DNA of 64,000 bases, taken from assembly GCF_000215955.2 (NCBI RefSeq), contig NZ_AFNV02000006.1:62001-126000 (forward strand). Direction: 5' to 3'. Numbering within the stretch: position 1 is the first letter of the stretch; each line of letters begins with the position of its first letter. Below the pieces are notes generated by a model that saw only the letters and a list, made by a program, of their open reading frames with translations, did not search any database and was not told the DNA's origin. The DNA comes from Salinisphaera shabanensis E1L3A (GTDB lineage Bacteria > Pseudomonadota > Gammaproteobacteria > Nevskiales > Salinisphaeraceae). Position numbers and translations under genes: made by a program. Below are positions 18,966 to 26,434 of the stretch, piece by piece.

Positions 18966-21900
18966 CAGGCCGCTTGCGGTTCGTTTTGAACGATGAGATA
19001 CGCCACCACTTCGAAATCGTCGATGCCCTGGAATGTATCGCGGCTGATCACCGTGCCGCCGGGCCGGAACAGGCTGGCTACGCCTTGTTCTTCGGCCTTG
19101 CCCGTTATAGCGGTGACCGCTCGCGCCAGCTGCTCGCGGTAGCACGCCATCTCCCAGCCGTGATTCGTGGCGTCGTTAAAGCGGGCGACGGCGGGGCGGT
19201 CCGGCCGCCCGCGGCCGAGCGATAAGCGCTTCAGCGCATCGAGTATGGGCCGCACATGGGTGAAGTTGCGCCGCACACTGCCGTCATCGCCCACGTAGAC
19301 AAGATAGTGCGGCGCCAGCGCATAGGTCGGGTCGCCCTGGACACGCGCATTCATGTTACGCAGGCAAAAGATCACGCCGGGTGCCAGGCCTTCGTCGGCG
19401 ATGAGGTCGTCGGTGGCGGTGACCGCATAGGCGCCAAGCGGCATTCGGGCGAGCGTATCGCCGTGCTCTTTCAAGTATTCGCCCAGGTCCATCCGATAGT
19501 CGTTGAGCGTGAGATCGGTGATCGAAATGCCGTCGGACAGGTCTTCGATGGTCGGCACGTCGTGTTGTAGCTGGTGCATCTGCCGGCGGCGGTATTCGAG
19601 ATCGTTCATCACGTCGCCTTCGGCGGTTTCGATGACGTTCTCTTCGCCGGTGGCCGAGATGTCGAGCAGCACCATGCGCCCGGCCACGCGTGCTTCGAGG
19701 TCGATATATTCGTCCAGCTCCATGTTCGGCCAGAAGTTCACGAGCTGGATGACGTCGTTGGTCGAGCCCAGCCGGTCGATGCGGCCGAAACGCTGGATGA
19801 TGCGTACGGGGTTCCAGTGGATGTCGTAATTCACCAGCAGGTCGCAGTCCTGCAGGTTCTGACCTTCGGAGATACAGTCGGTGGCAATGAGGATATCGAT
19901 GGCGTCGTCATTCGGATTGCCACCGCGCTCCTTGGATATGGGCGAGAAAGCGGCAAGTATTGACGGAATATCTCGCCGCAGGCCGGGGACCGTGCTGCGG
20001 TTGCCGCTGGACTGGCCAGTGACTTTGCCGACGTGCAGGCCCAGTTCATTCTGCGCCCAATCCGCGATCTGGGTGTAGAGATATTCTGCCGTGTCGGCAA
20101 AGGCCGTGAAGACGAGCGCTTTATGGTTGCAGGCGTTAATCGGGTTGCCGGCTTTATCCGCAATCAACGCGCGCAGGGCGGCGAGTTTGGCGTCGCGGGC
20201 GGGGCCGATGTCTCGCGCTTCGCGTACGAGTTTCACCAACAGCGCTTCGTCTTCTTCCAGCTCCTGGCGCCAGCGGATGCGGTCCACGTCGCGAATCAGC
20301 ACCTTGATTTTGTTGCCGACCAGGTAGGGATCAAACGCGTTGTCTTCGACGGCGATGTCCTCGATGCTCCATTCCTCGATATCGGAGGCGTCGTGGTTGT
20401 CGAGGCGTTCTTTGAGTTCGCGTACGCCCTCCAACAGCTTATTCACGGTCAGCGCGAAGGCGTGGATCGAGCTCTCCATGCGCTTGAGCAAGTTCACGCG
20501 CATGAGGTGGATCAGGCTTTCCTCGCGGTCGATCTGCTTGAAAACCGAGCCGCTGGCCATGGTCATGTCGTACTTACGGCTGTACTCGGGCAATTTCTCG
20601 GCCAACACGTATTTCAGCGGCGCGTAGGCGCTCAAGTTCAGGCGCCGGATATCGCGGTTGATTTCCCGCAGCTCGGGGAACTGGTTTTCGCTGTCGATGG
20701 CGGGGTAGAGATTGTGCGGCGAAAGACGGCGCGGGAAGCTGCCGATCTCGCTCATGTCGTAGTATTTTTCGACGTGTTTTCGCGAGCGCGCGATGGTCAG
20801 GCGATCGAGCAGGCTGAAGTAGTCGAAGTTGAGCGCATCCAGCAAACTGGCAGAGGAGCGGGTCTCTTCGTCCTCGCGAAGCCAGGCGTTGAAGCGTTTT
20901 TGCGCACCGCGCAGCGTGGCGTCGATGCTAGCTACGCCTTCGTTGTATAGCGCATCGTCGCGGCCTTCGGTGATAAAGGCGATCTGGTTCTTCAGGTCGT
21001 TCATGCGGTTGTTGACCGGCGTGGCCGACAACATGAGCACCTTGGTTTTCACGCCGGCGCGGATAATGTCGCGCATGAGCCGGCCGTACCGCGTGAGCCC
21101 ATCCTTGCGGGGCGGGTTGTTGCGGAAGTTGTGCGACTCGTCGATGACGATGAGGTCGTAATTGCCCCAGTTGACCGTCTCGAGGTTGATTTCGCCGGAA
21201 TATCCGCCTTCGCGCGTCAGATCCGTGTGGTTGAGCACATCGAAATTGAAGCGGTCATCGGCGAGCAGATTGCGCGTGTCGTTGACGGTATAGAGGGTCC
21301 AGTTCTCGCGCAGCTTCTTGGGTGCGAGCACGAGCACGCGGTCGTTGCGCAGCTCGTAATACTTGATCACCGCCAGCGCTTCGAATGTTTTCCCCAAGCC
21401 CACGCTGTCCGCCAGGATGCAGCCGTTGAAGCGCTCGATCTTGTCGATCGCGCCCAGCACCCCGTCGCGCTGGAAGCGGTACAGCTTGTTCCAGACGACC
21501 GTGTCCTTGATGCCCGTACGGGTCTTGATGATGTTTTCTTCATCCAGCTCGCCGAGGTAGTCCTCGAAGAGGGCGTGCAGCATCAAGAAGTAGATCTGCT
21601 CGGGGGATTTGTCTGCGTAAAGGTTTTCGAGTGCTTGCAGCACGCCATATTTCGCGTCGCGAGCAGCACCAGCGTCAGCCCACATCGTTTGAAAGCTCTC
21701 TGCCAGCGCAGCTGCTTCATCCGCGTTGTCGCTCGCATTGTTCAGGTCGTAACCGTCACCCGGGATACGACCGATACCTACAGCGTCAAAGGAAGAGCTG
21801 CCATGCAGGGCAAATAGAGAACGGTCATCTCGTTCGGTAACGAAGAGATTATGACCAGCCGGCCGCTTCATTGATCGAACTAAAGACTTCGATTCAATCC

Positions 21901-22180
21901 AGTCGCTGAACTCGCGAGCCACGGCAGGCAGGATCAATCGATTTCGCAGCGATCGTTCATGGGCGTCGCCGGCGAGCTTGAGCGTATCGGCCACCGAACT
22001 ATCTTCGTCAAGCGCAGGGACAAGGACGCGCGCTGATTCGATCTGTATTAGTGAGTTGCGTAGTGCGTCGAACGCAAACGCTGAAAGGGACGACGAAAGC
22101 ATCAGTAAGCTTGAACCCGCACTAAGGTGGTCGGAGATCAGGTCCCCGACATTTCCGTGCTTACGATTATCGACTAGCAT
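18965..22180 (-). CDS. SNF2-family helicase with degenerate PLD-like N-terminus
   Basis: 1071 aa. Helicase motifs: DSVGLGKT at 258-265, DESH at 347-350, SATPVNNR, and the motif VI segment QRFGRIDRLGS near 800. The first 240 residues look like the phospholipase-D-like module often fused to these helicases (ALHGSSSFDAVGIG), but no HxK catalytic pair is visible, so that part is probably non-catalytic. SNF2 enzymes translocate on double-stranded DNA. As first gene of the five-gene operon it may act as a DNA-remodelling or sensing component. The N-terminal coding region is AT-richer than the rest. No strong ribosome site precedes the ATG at 22180. Confidence 0.88.
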   Translation of the reverse strand: MLVDNRKHGNVGDLISDHLSAGSSLLMLSSSLSAFAFDALRNSLIQIESARVLVPALDEDSSVADTLKLAGDAHERSLRNRLILPAVAREFSDWIESKSLVRSMKRPAGHNLFVTERDDRSLFALHGSSSFDAVGIGRIPGDGYDLNNASDNADEAAALAESFQTMWADAGAARDAKYGVLQALENLYADKSPEQIYFLMLHALFEDYLGELDEENIIKTRTGIKDTVVWNKLYRFQRDGVLGAIDKIERFNGCILADSVGLGKTFEALAVIKYYELRNDRVLVLAPKKLRENWTLYTVNDTRNLLADDRFNFDVLNHTDLTREGGYSGEINLETVNWGNYDLIVIDESHNFRNNPPRKDGLTRYGRLMRDIIRAGVKTKVLMLSATPVNNRMNDLKNQIAFITEGRDDALYNEGVASIDATLRGAQKRFNAWLREDEETRSSASLLDALNFDYFSLLDRLTIARSRKHVEKYYDMSEIGSFPRRLSPHNLYPAIDSENQFPELREINRDIRRLNLSAYAPLKYVLAEKLPEYSRKYDMTMASGSVFKQIDREESLIHLMRVNLLKRMESSIHAFALTVNKLLEGVRELKERLDNHDASDIEEWSIEDIAVEDNAFDPYLVGNKIKVLIRDVDRIRWRQELEEDEALLVKLVREARDIGPARDAKLAALRALIADKAGNPINACNHKALVFTAFADTAEYLYTQIADWAQNELGLHVGKVTGQSSGNRSTVPGLRRDIPSILAAFSPISKERGGNPNDDAIDILIATDCISEGQNLQDCDLLVNYDIHWNPVRIIQRFGRIDRLGSTNDVIQLVNFWPNMELDEYIDLEARVAGRMVLLDISATGEENVIETAEGDVMNDLEYRRRQMHQLQHDVPTIEDLSDGISITDLTLNDYRMDLGEYLKEHGDTLARMPLGAYAVTATDDLIADEGLAPGVIFCLRNMNARVQGDPTYALAPHYLVYVGDDGSVRRNFTHVRPILDALKRLSLGRGRPDRPAVARFNDATNHGWEMACYREQLARAVTAITGKAEEQGVASLFRPGGTVISRDTFQGIDDFEVVAYLIVQNEPQAA

Positions 22181-22924
22181 CCGACGCCCCCATCACGATG
22201 CCGTAACGCTAGCACTTCACGAATCCGTTGGACTAGCGACTTTGCGACGTCGGTTTTACACGTCTTCTTCGCTGGCCGATAAAAGAATGCGGGTCTAGGG
22301 CCTCGCTTAACGCTCAAGCCTTAGCCTCGGGCAATGTTCGCACGAGCTAGGGGCCATCCCATTCAATGGCCGGTCCAAGCCCTTCGGTTTCGCTCGCGAT
22401 TTATGCGCCATCGTAGTCTTTCCGGTACCGCTCGCGATAAACGAAACGGACTATGTCCGATAGCAAAAGCAATTGGCAGACATCGCTATCCTCGATACTG
22501 AGCTATTTGCCGACCCTGTTGGCGAGATACTCGCGCAGCAATGACGCGCGGTATATTAGGAACCTAACCTATCTTTTCGGTGCAAGAGTTAATCTGCGCG
22601 CGCTAGGTTAGGTAACCCGGCCGCAGGGACCGCATCCGACCGATTCTGCGCGCCGCCGCCGGTTTGCCCGCTAGAATATCTCCGGATTGCTCGTGCAGAC
22701 TCGGACTACCGCACAAGGTTGTAGCGGGTTCGTCTGAATCCCGGCATCAGGCTACAGCGTCGGGCGGCAATGGCCGCGCCTAGGCGGGTCAAGGAGGAGA
22801 GTTAAGCGGCTATCGGGACCAGATCGCTCTGCGATCCGCCCAGGTATGAGCCTGAATCGGGTGTTGGGTGGAATGTTGGGTAAGCCAACAATTAACCCCT
22901 AACTGCCTGATTATAAATGCCAAG
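22181..22924. other. 744-bp gap between defence operon and tRNA-Thr
   Basis: I see no convincing gene. It probably holds the operon promoter and a long leader (inverted repeat at 22562-22613). The stretch just left of the tRNA (22858-22905) contains two TGTTGGGT copies (22862 and 22874), like the DNA that flanks attachment sites next to tRNA genes. No integrase gene is present in it. A 34-codon minus-strand ORF (22307-22411) is not supported by homology. Confidence 0.45.
22553..22613 (-). promoter_or_regulatory. Candidate promoter/operator upstream of the SNF2-mod-res operon
   Basis: ACCTAACCTA (22562-22571) and TAGGTTAGGT (22604-22613) are perfect 10-bp inverted arms 32 bp apart. On the minus strand TTGCAC (22585-22580) and TAATAT (22558-22553) could serve as -35 and -10 but are 21 bp apart, which is long. 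One arm falls inside the spacer, as expected for a repressor or activator site. The distance to the helicase start is about 370 bp. Confidence 0.35.
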
Positions 22925-23000
22925 TGGTGCCGGGGAGAGGAATCGAACCTCCGACCTACTAATTACGAATCAGTTGCTCTACCGACTGAGCTACCCCGGC
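22925..23000 (-). tRNA. tRNA-Thr (anticodon CGT)
   Basis: 76 nt including an encoded CCA. The acceptor arms GCCGGGG/CCCCGGC pair exactly. The T-loop is TTCGATT, and the anticodon loop TTCGTAA gives anticodon CGT, which reads ACG. Its 3' end faces the accessory island, a typical integration target. A good sigma-70-type promoter lies just upstream. Confidence 0.97.
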
Positions 23001-23021
23001 TCCGGATTCGGCAAGGCGCGG

Positions 23022-23050
23022 ATTATAGAGAAACGTGTCGCAGCAAACAA
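23022..23050 (-). promoter_or_regulatory. Promoter of tRNA-Thr
   Basis: On the minus strand TTGTTT (23050-23045) and a perfect TATAAT (23027-23022) are 17 bp apart, with the -10 about 21 bp before the tRNA 5' end. This is the expected layout for a constitutive tRNA promoter. Confidence 0.75.
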
Positions 23051-23099
23051 TGATTGCTTGCGATCTTGTCGAGGCGGCGGGCGTCGAAAGCGATCGAGT

Positions 23100-23128
23100 G
23101 CGGCCCGCCGCGAGGGCGGGCCGCTTTT
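23100..23128. terminator. Strong GC hairpin after the amidase gene
   Basis: Perfect 10-bp arms GCGGCCCGCC / GGCGGGCCGC around GCGAG, 16 bp beyond the amidase stop. The T-run (TTTT) is on the plus-strand side, so it is a canonical terminator only rightwards. It still probably ends or stabilises the leftward amidase message before the tRNA. Confidence 0.6.
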
Positions 23129-23143
23129 CAGGCGGGTGTGAGC

Positions 23144-24919
23144 TTAGTCGTCGTTGGCCGCGAGCTCCGGTGTAAAGGTGGGCGCGGCGCGCGGTTGAAC
23201 CGTCTCCTGATAGCCGTAGGCGATCTTGATAAGCATGGGTTCGTCGAATTCGCGAGCCAGAAGCTCCATACCGACCGGCAGCGCGGGGGCGCTGTCGTTA
23301 CCTGCCGGCTGCACCATGCCGGCCGGCATGCTGAGTGCCGGAAAGCCCGAGAACGGGCTCAAGCGATTGTTGCTGCCGGTACTCGGCGAACTACCGAGCG
23401 CGGGCGCCAGACTGAGCACCGACGGATACAACAGCGCATCGTATGGTGCGCCCAGGGCAGCGGCGCTCGTGTCGTTGCCGTCGCGGTTATCGAGGATGCG
23501 CATGAGGCCATTGCGCACAATCGCCGGACGCTCTTCCAGGTTGCGCTGGTAGGCCTGGCGATAACCAATCGCCTCGTCGCTGGTATCGCTTTCGTCCTCG
23601 ATCGCGCGGCCGATTGCACCGTAGAAGGCGAAGGTGCCGATATTGCGTGCTTCATAGCCGCCGTTGGTTTCTACCGCATCGAAACTGCGCAGGTGTCCGT
23701 CCAGATTTGAGGGCCAACTCATCAGGTAACTGGTGAGGTCGTTCCGGAACTCGAAGCGCGAATTGCTGGCAAAGTCGGTCAGGGCATCGAGCGAGACGTT
23801 GCGCTCGGCCAGGTCGTCTTCACTGAGTATGTCCACCGTGGCGCCGGCAGCGCGCATGGCTTCGATGGCTTCCATGAGCCTGGCTTGAACGTGGGCGTTT
23901 TCGCCGTTGCCGTTGCCGAACAGCGGCTGCAGGGCCGCGATACGGGCACCCTGAAGACCATCCGCGTTCAGGTAATCCGTATAGGTGGCGGGCACGTTGG
24001 TGATCGCCTCGTACTCATCGACAGTTTCGATGGCCGCGGAATCATAAGCAAACGCCGCGCGCTGATTCGCATAGGGGCCGTCGTCGAAACCGACCATCGC
24101 GTCGAGCATGAGGGCGCAGTCTTCGACGGTACGGCACATCGGCCCGCCGGTATCCTGAGATGCCGCCAGCGGCACGATGCCATCCTGGCTGACAAGGCGC
24201 AGGCTCGGTCGAATGCCGACCAGCCCTTCCAGACTGGAAGGCACACGAACCGAACCACCGGTATCGCTGCCGGTACCGGTCATTGCGAAGCTTGCGGCAA
24301 TGGCAGCGCCCGTTCCGGAGGACGAACCACCCGGCCCCTTGCTCTGATCGTAAGCATTTTTGACCTGCCCCTCGATCGAGCTGCTGCCCTGGAAGCCGAA
24401 AGCGAATTCATCGAGATTGGCCTTGCCGAGCACGATGCCACCGGCGTCGACGATCCCGGCTACCGAGAATGCGTCGTCGGGCGTGCGGTTATATTGCAAC
24501 GCCGTGCCGCCGGCTGTGGTGGTGACTTCGGCGGTATCGAAATTGTCCTTGAGAAGCACCGGCACGCAGTGCAGTGGTCCGCTCGGGCCCTCGACCGCAT
24601 AGTTGCGATCGAGTGTGCGGGCGCGGTCCAGGGCACGCGGGTTGAGATTGATAACGGCGTGCAGCGTCGGGCCGGTGTCGTCGTAGGCTTCGATGCGATC
24701 GATATAGCCTTGTACGAGCGCTTCGCAGGTTAGCGTACCCGCGCGCATCGCCGCATGGGCCTGGGCGATCGTGCCCTCGACGAAATTGAAGGTTGCCGGT
24801 TCCGCCGGCGTTGACGTGTCGCCGTCATTTACGCCGACAGTGTCGTCGCTGTCGGAATCGTTACACCCAGACAATAGCGCTGCCAGTAACAGCAGGCTGA
24901 CTGTGAGCCTTGATTTCAT
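23144..24919 (-). CDS. Exported lipoprotein amidase (amidase signature family)
   Basis: 591 aa. It begins with a lipoprotein signal peptide (MKSRLTVSLLLLAALLSGCN), with Cys19 in the lipobox, and continues with an Asp/Ser-rich linker. The enzyme domain carries the amidase-signature Ser-cisSer-Lys triad: Lys in LLKDNFDT, Ser in GGSSSGTG, and the nucleophile region GSDTGGSVRVPSS. These enzymes hydrolyse amides or related C-N bonds; the substrate is unknown. It should sit lipid-anchored in the envelope, unlike GatA, which is cytoplasmic. The start at 24919 has GGGGA 5-9 nt upstream and fits the signal peptide. The same frame stays open far upstream through the tRNA-Ser region, but that extension is not coding. 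Confidence 0.9.
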   Translation of the reverse strand: MKSRLTVSLLLLAALLSGCNDSDSDDTVGVNDGDTSTPAEPATFNFVEGTIAQAHAAMRAGTLTCEALVQGYIDRIEAYDDTGPTLHAVINLNPRALDRARTLDRNYAVEGPSGPLHCVPVLLKDNFDTAEVTTTAGGTALQYNRTPDDAFSVAGIVDAGGIVLGKANLDEFAFGFQGSSSIEGQVKNAYDQSKGPGGSSSGTGAAIAASFAMTGTGSDTGGSVRVPSSLEGLVGIRPSLRLVSQDGIVPLAASQDTGGPMCRTVEDCALMLDAMVGFDDGPYANQRAAFAYDSAAIETVDEYEAITNVPATYTDYLNADGLQGARIAALQPLFGNGNGENAHVQARLMEAIEAMRAAGATVDILSEDDLAERNVSLDALTDFASNSRFEFRNDLTSYLMSWPSNLDGHLRSFDAVETNGGYEARNIGTFAFYGAIGRAIEDESDTSDEAIGYRQAYQRNLEERPAIVRNGLMRILDNRDGNDTSAAALGAPYDALLYPSVLSLAPALGSSPSTGSNNRLSPFSGFPALSMPAGMVQPAGNDSAPALPVGMELLAREFDEPMLIKIAYGYQETVQPRAAPTFTPELAANDD

Positions 24920-25081
24920 GATGTCCCCAAAAAAGTGAATGGATGCACTCGTGCTCGAGCACATGGCGGGCGTCGGAAAACGTGTGCCAAAGCGGTGCAT
25001 ACGGTCGTGCCGGCATCCCCTGAAAGCGGTTAAAGCAAAAGCGATGCCATTGCGTGTCCCATGCAGTTTTCGATGCCGGGC

Positions 25082-25111
25082 TTGCGCTGGGCAGGGCGTG
25101 TCTCGGACAAT
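25082..25111 (+). promoter_or_regulatory. Probable promoter of tRNA-Ser
   Basis: TTGCGC (25082-25087) and GACAAT (25106-25111) with an 18-bp spacer, 19 bp ahead of the tRNA 5' end. It is a moderate match to consensus but correctly placed. Confidence 0.45.
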
Positions 25112-25130
25112 GCGCTGCGCCGAGCACGCC

Positions 25131-25220
25131 GGAGAGGTGGCAGAGCGGTTGAATGCACCGGTCTTGAAAACCGGCAGGGGTTCACGCCCCTCGTGGGTTC
25201 GAATCCCACCCTCTCCGCCA
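25131..25220 (+). tRNA. tRNA-Ser (anticodon TGA)
   Basis: 90 nt with encoded CCA. The acceptor arms GGAGAGG/CCTCTCC pair. The anticodon stem CCGGT/ACCGG encloses CTTGAAA, giving anticodon TGA. The long variable arm (AGGGGTTCACGCCCCT region) is typical of class II serine tRNAs, and the T-arm is GTGGGTTCGAATCCCAC. Confidence 0.98.
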
Positions 25221-25339
25221 TTCCTGGCTGCTATTGCGTGTCTTGCGGCCACGATCCGACCGCGTGCGATTTGGGGTTTCTCTCTCCGCGATGATTTGCG
25301 GTAAAATCCCGGAAAAATTGGCCCAACCAGGACTCGCGC

Positions 25340-26359
25340 ATGCACGAACAAGCACTTATCGATACGGCGAACGCGCTCGTTGTCGACGGCAAGGGGATTC
25401 TCGCCGCCGACGAATCGACAGGTACCATCAAGAAGCGTCTCGACAGCATCGGTGTCGAGTCGACAGAAAAGACTCGGCAGACGTATCGCAATTTGCTGTT
25501 CACTGCCGACGGTGCGCAGGACTTCATCAGCGGCGTCATCCTGTTCGAGGAGACGTTGTTCCAGCAGGCCGACGACGGTACGCCGTTTCCGAAGTTGCTG
25601 GCCGACCAGGGTGTCATCCCGGGGATCAAGGTCGACAAGGGCGCCAAGCCGCTGGCCGGTAGCCCGGAAGAAAAAGTGACCGAAGGTCTCGACGGCCTGC
25701 GTGAACGTCTGGCCGAGTACGCCGCCGCCGGTGCGCGGTTTGCGAAGTGGCGTGGCGTGATCGATATCGCGGACGACCAGCCCACCGACTACTGCATTCA
25801 CGTCAACGCACATGCCTTGGCGCGCTATGCCGCGCTGTGTCAGGAAGCGGGCATCGTTCCGATCGTGGAGCCGGAAGTGCTGATGGACGGCGCCAACTCG
25901 ATCGAACGCTGCGAGGAAGTCACCGATCGTGTACTCGATGCAGTGTTTGCCGAACTCAAGAAGCAGAATGTCATGCTCGAAGGCATGCTGCTCAAGCCGA
26001 ACATGGTCATCGCCGGCAAGCAGTGCCCGCAACAGGCAGGTGTCGAGCAGGTAGCCCAGGCCACGTTGCGCTGCCTCAAGCGTCGTGTGCCGTCCGCGGT
26101 GCCGGGCATCGTATTTCTGTCCGGCGGGCAAAGCGATGAGCTTGCCACCGCCCATCTGGATGCGATGAACCGCATGGGCCCGCAGCCGTGGAAGCTCAGC
26201 TTTTCCTATGGTCGCGCGCTGCAGGCGCCGGCGCTGGCTGCCTGGGGCGGCAAGGACGAGAATATCGCGGCCGCGCAGCAGGCGTATCTCAAGCGTGCGC
26301 GCAATAACGGCGCTGCTGCACGTGGCGAATACAGCGCGGATATGGAACAGGCCGCCTGA
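25340..26359 (+). CDS. Fructose-bisphosphate aldolase, class I
   Basis: 339 aa. Reversible cleavage of fructose 1,6-bisphosphate to dihydroxyacetone phosphate and glyceraldehyde 3-phosphate, through a Schiff-base lysine rather than a metal. Family signatures are visible: GILAADESTGTIKKR, the R-N-L-L-F segment, VEPEVLMDG, the LEGMLLKPNMV strand containing the Schiff-base Lys, GIVFLSGGQS, and WKLSFSYGRALQ. This is the animal-like class I type found in some bacteria. It follows tRNA-Ser by 120 bp and is closed by a strong terminator, so it is probably monocistronic. Confidence 0.95.
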   Translation: MHEQALIDTANALVVDGKGILAADESTGTIKKRLDSIGVESTEKTRQTYRNLLFTADGAQDFISGVILFEETLFQQADDGTPFPKLLADQGVIPGIKVDKGAKPLAGSPEEKVTEGLDGLRERLAEYAAAGARFAKWRGVIDIADDQPTDYCIHVNAHALARYAALCQEAGIVPIVEPEVLMDGANSIERCEEVTDRVLDAVFAELKKQNVMLEGMLLKPNMVIAGKQCPQQAGVEQVAQATLRCLKRRVPSAVPGIVFLSGGQSDELATAHLDAMNRMGPQPWKLSFSYGRALQAPALAAWGGKDENIAAAQQAYLKRARNNGAAARGEYSADMEQAA

Positions 26360-26383
26360 GGCGTAATGTAAGCGCATCTTGAA

Positions 26384-26408
26384 AGCCCGGGCTTGCCCGG
26401 GCTTTTTT
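26384..26408 (+). terminator. Rho-independent terminator of the aldolase gene
   Basis: Perfect arms AGCCCGGG / CCCGGGCT around the loop CTTG, followed by a T-run to 26408. It starts 24 bp after the aldolase stop. Confidence 0.92.
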
Positions 26409-26434
26409 GTGCGCCGCGCGCTGACACGCATCGT

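Noticed and set aside
22307-22411. 34-codon minus-strand ORF (MAHKSRAKPKG...) in the leader of the defence operon
   Set aside because: Only a weak ribosome site and no recognisable family. A leader peptide is possible but unsupported.
24920-26431. Open frame extending the amidase upstream to about 1095 residues
   Set aside because: It passes through the tRNA-Ser gene and the antisense strand of the aldolase. The lipoprotein signal and ribosome site at 24919 mark the true start.
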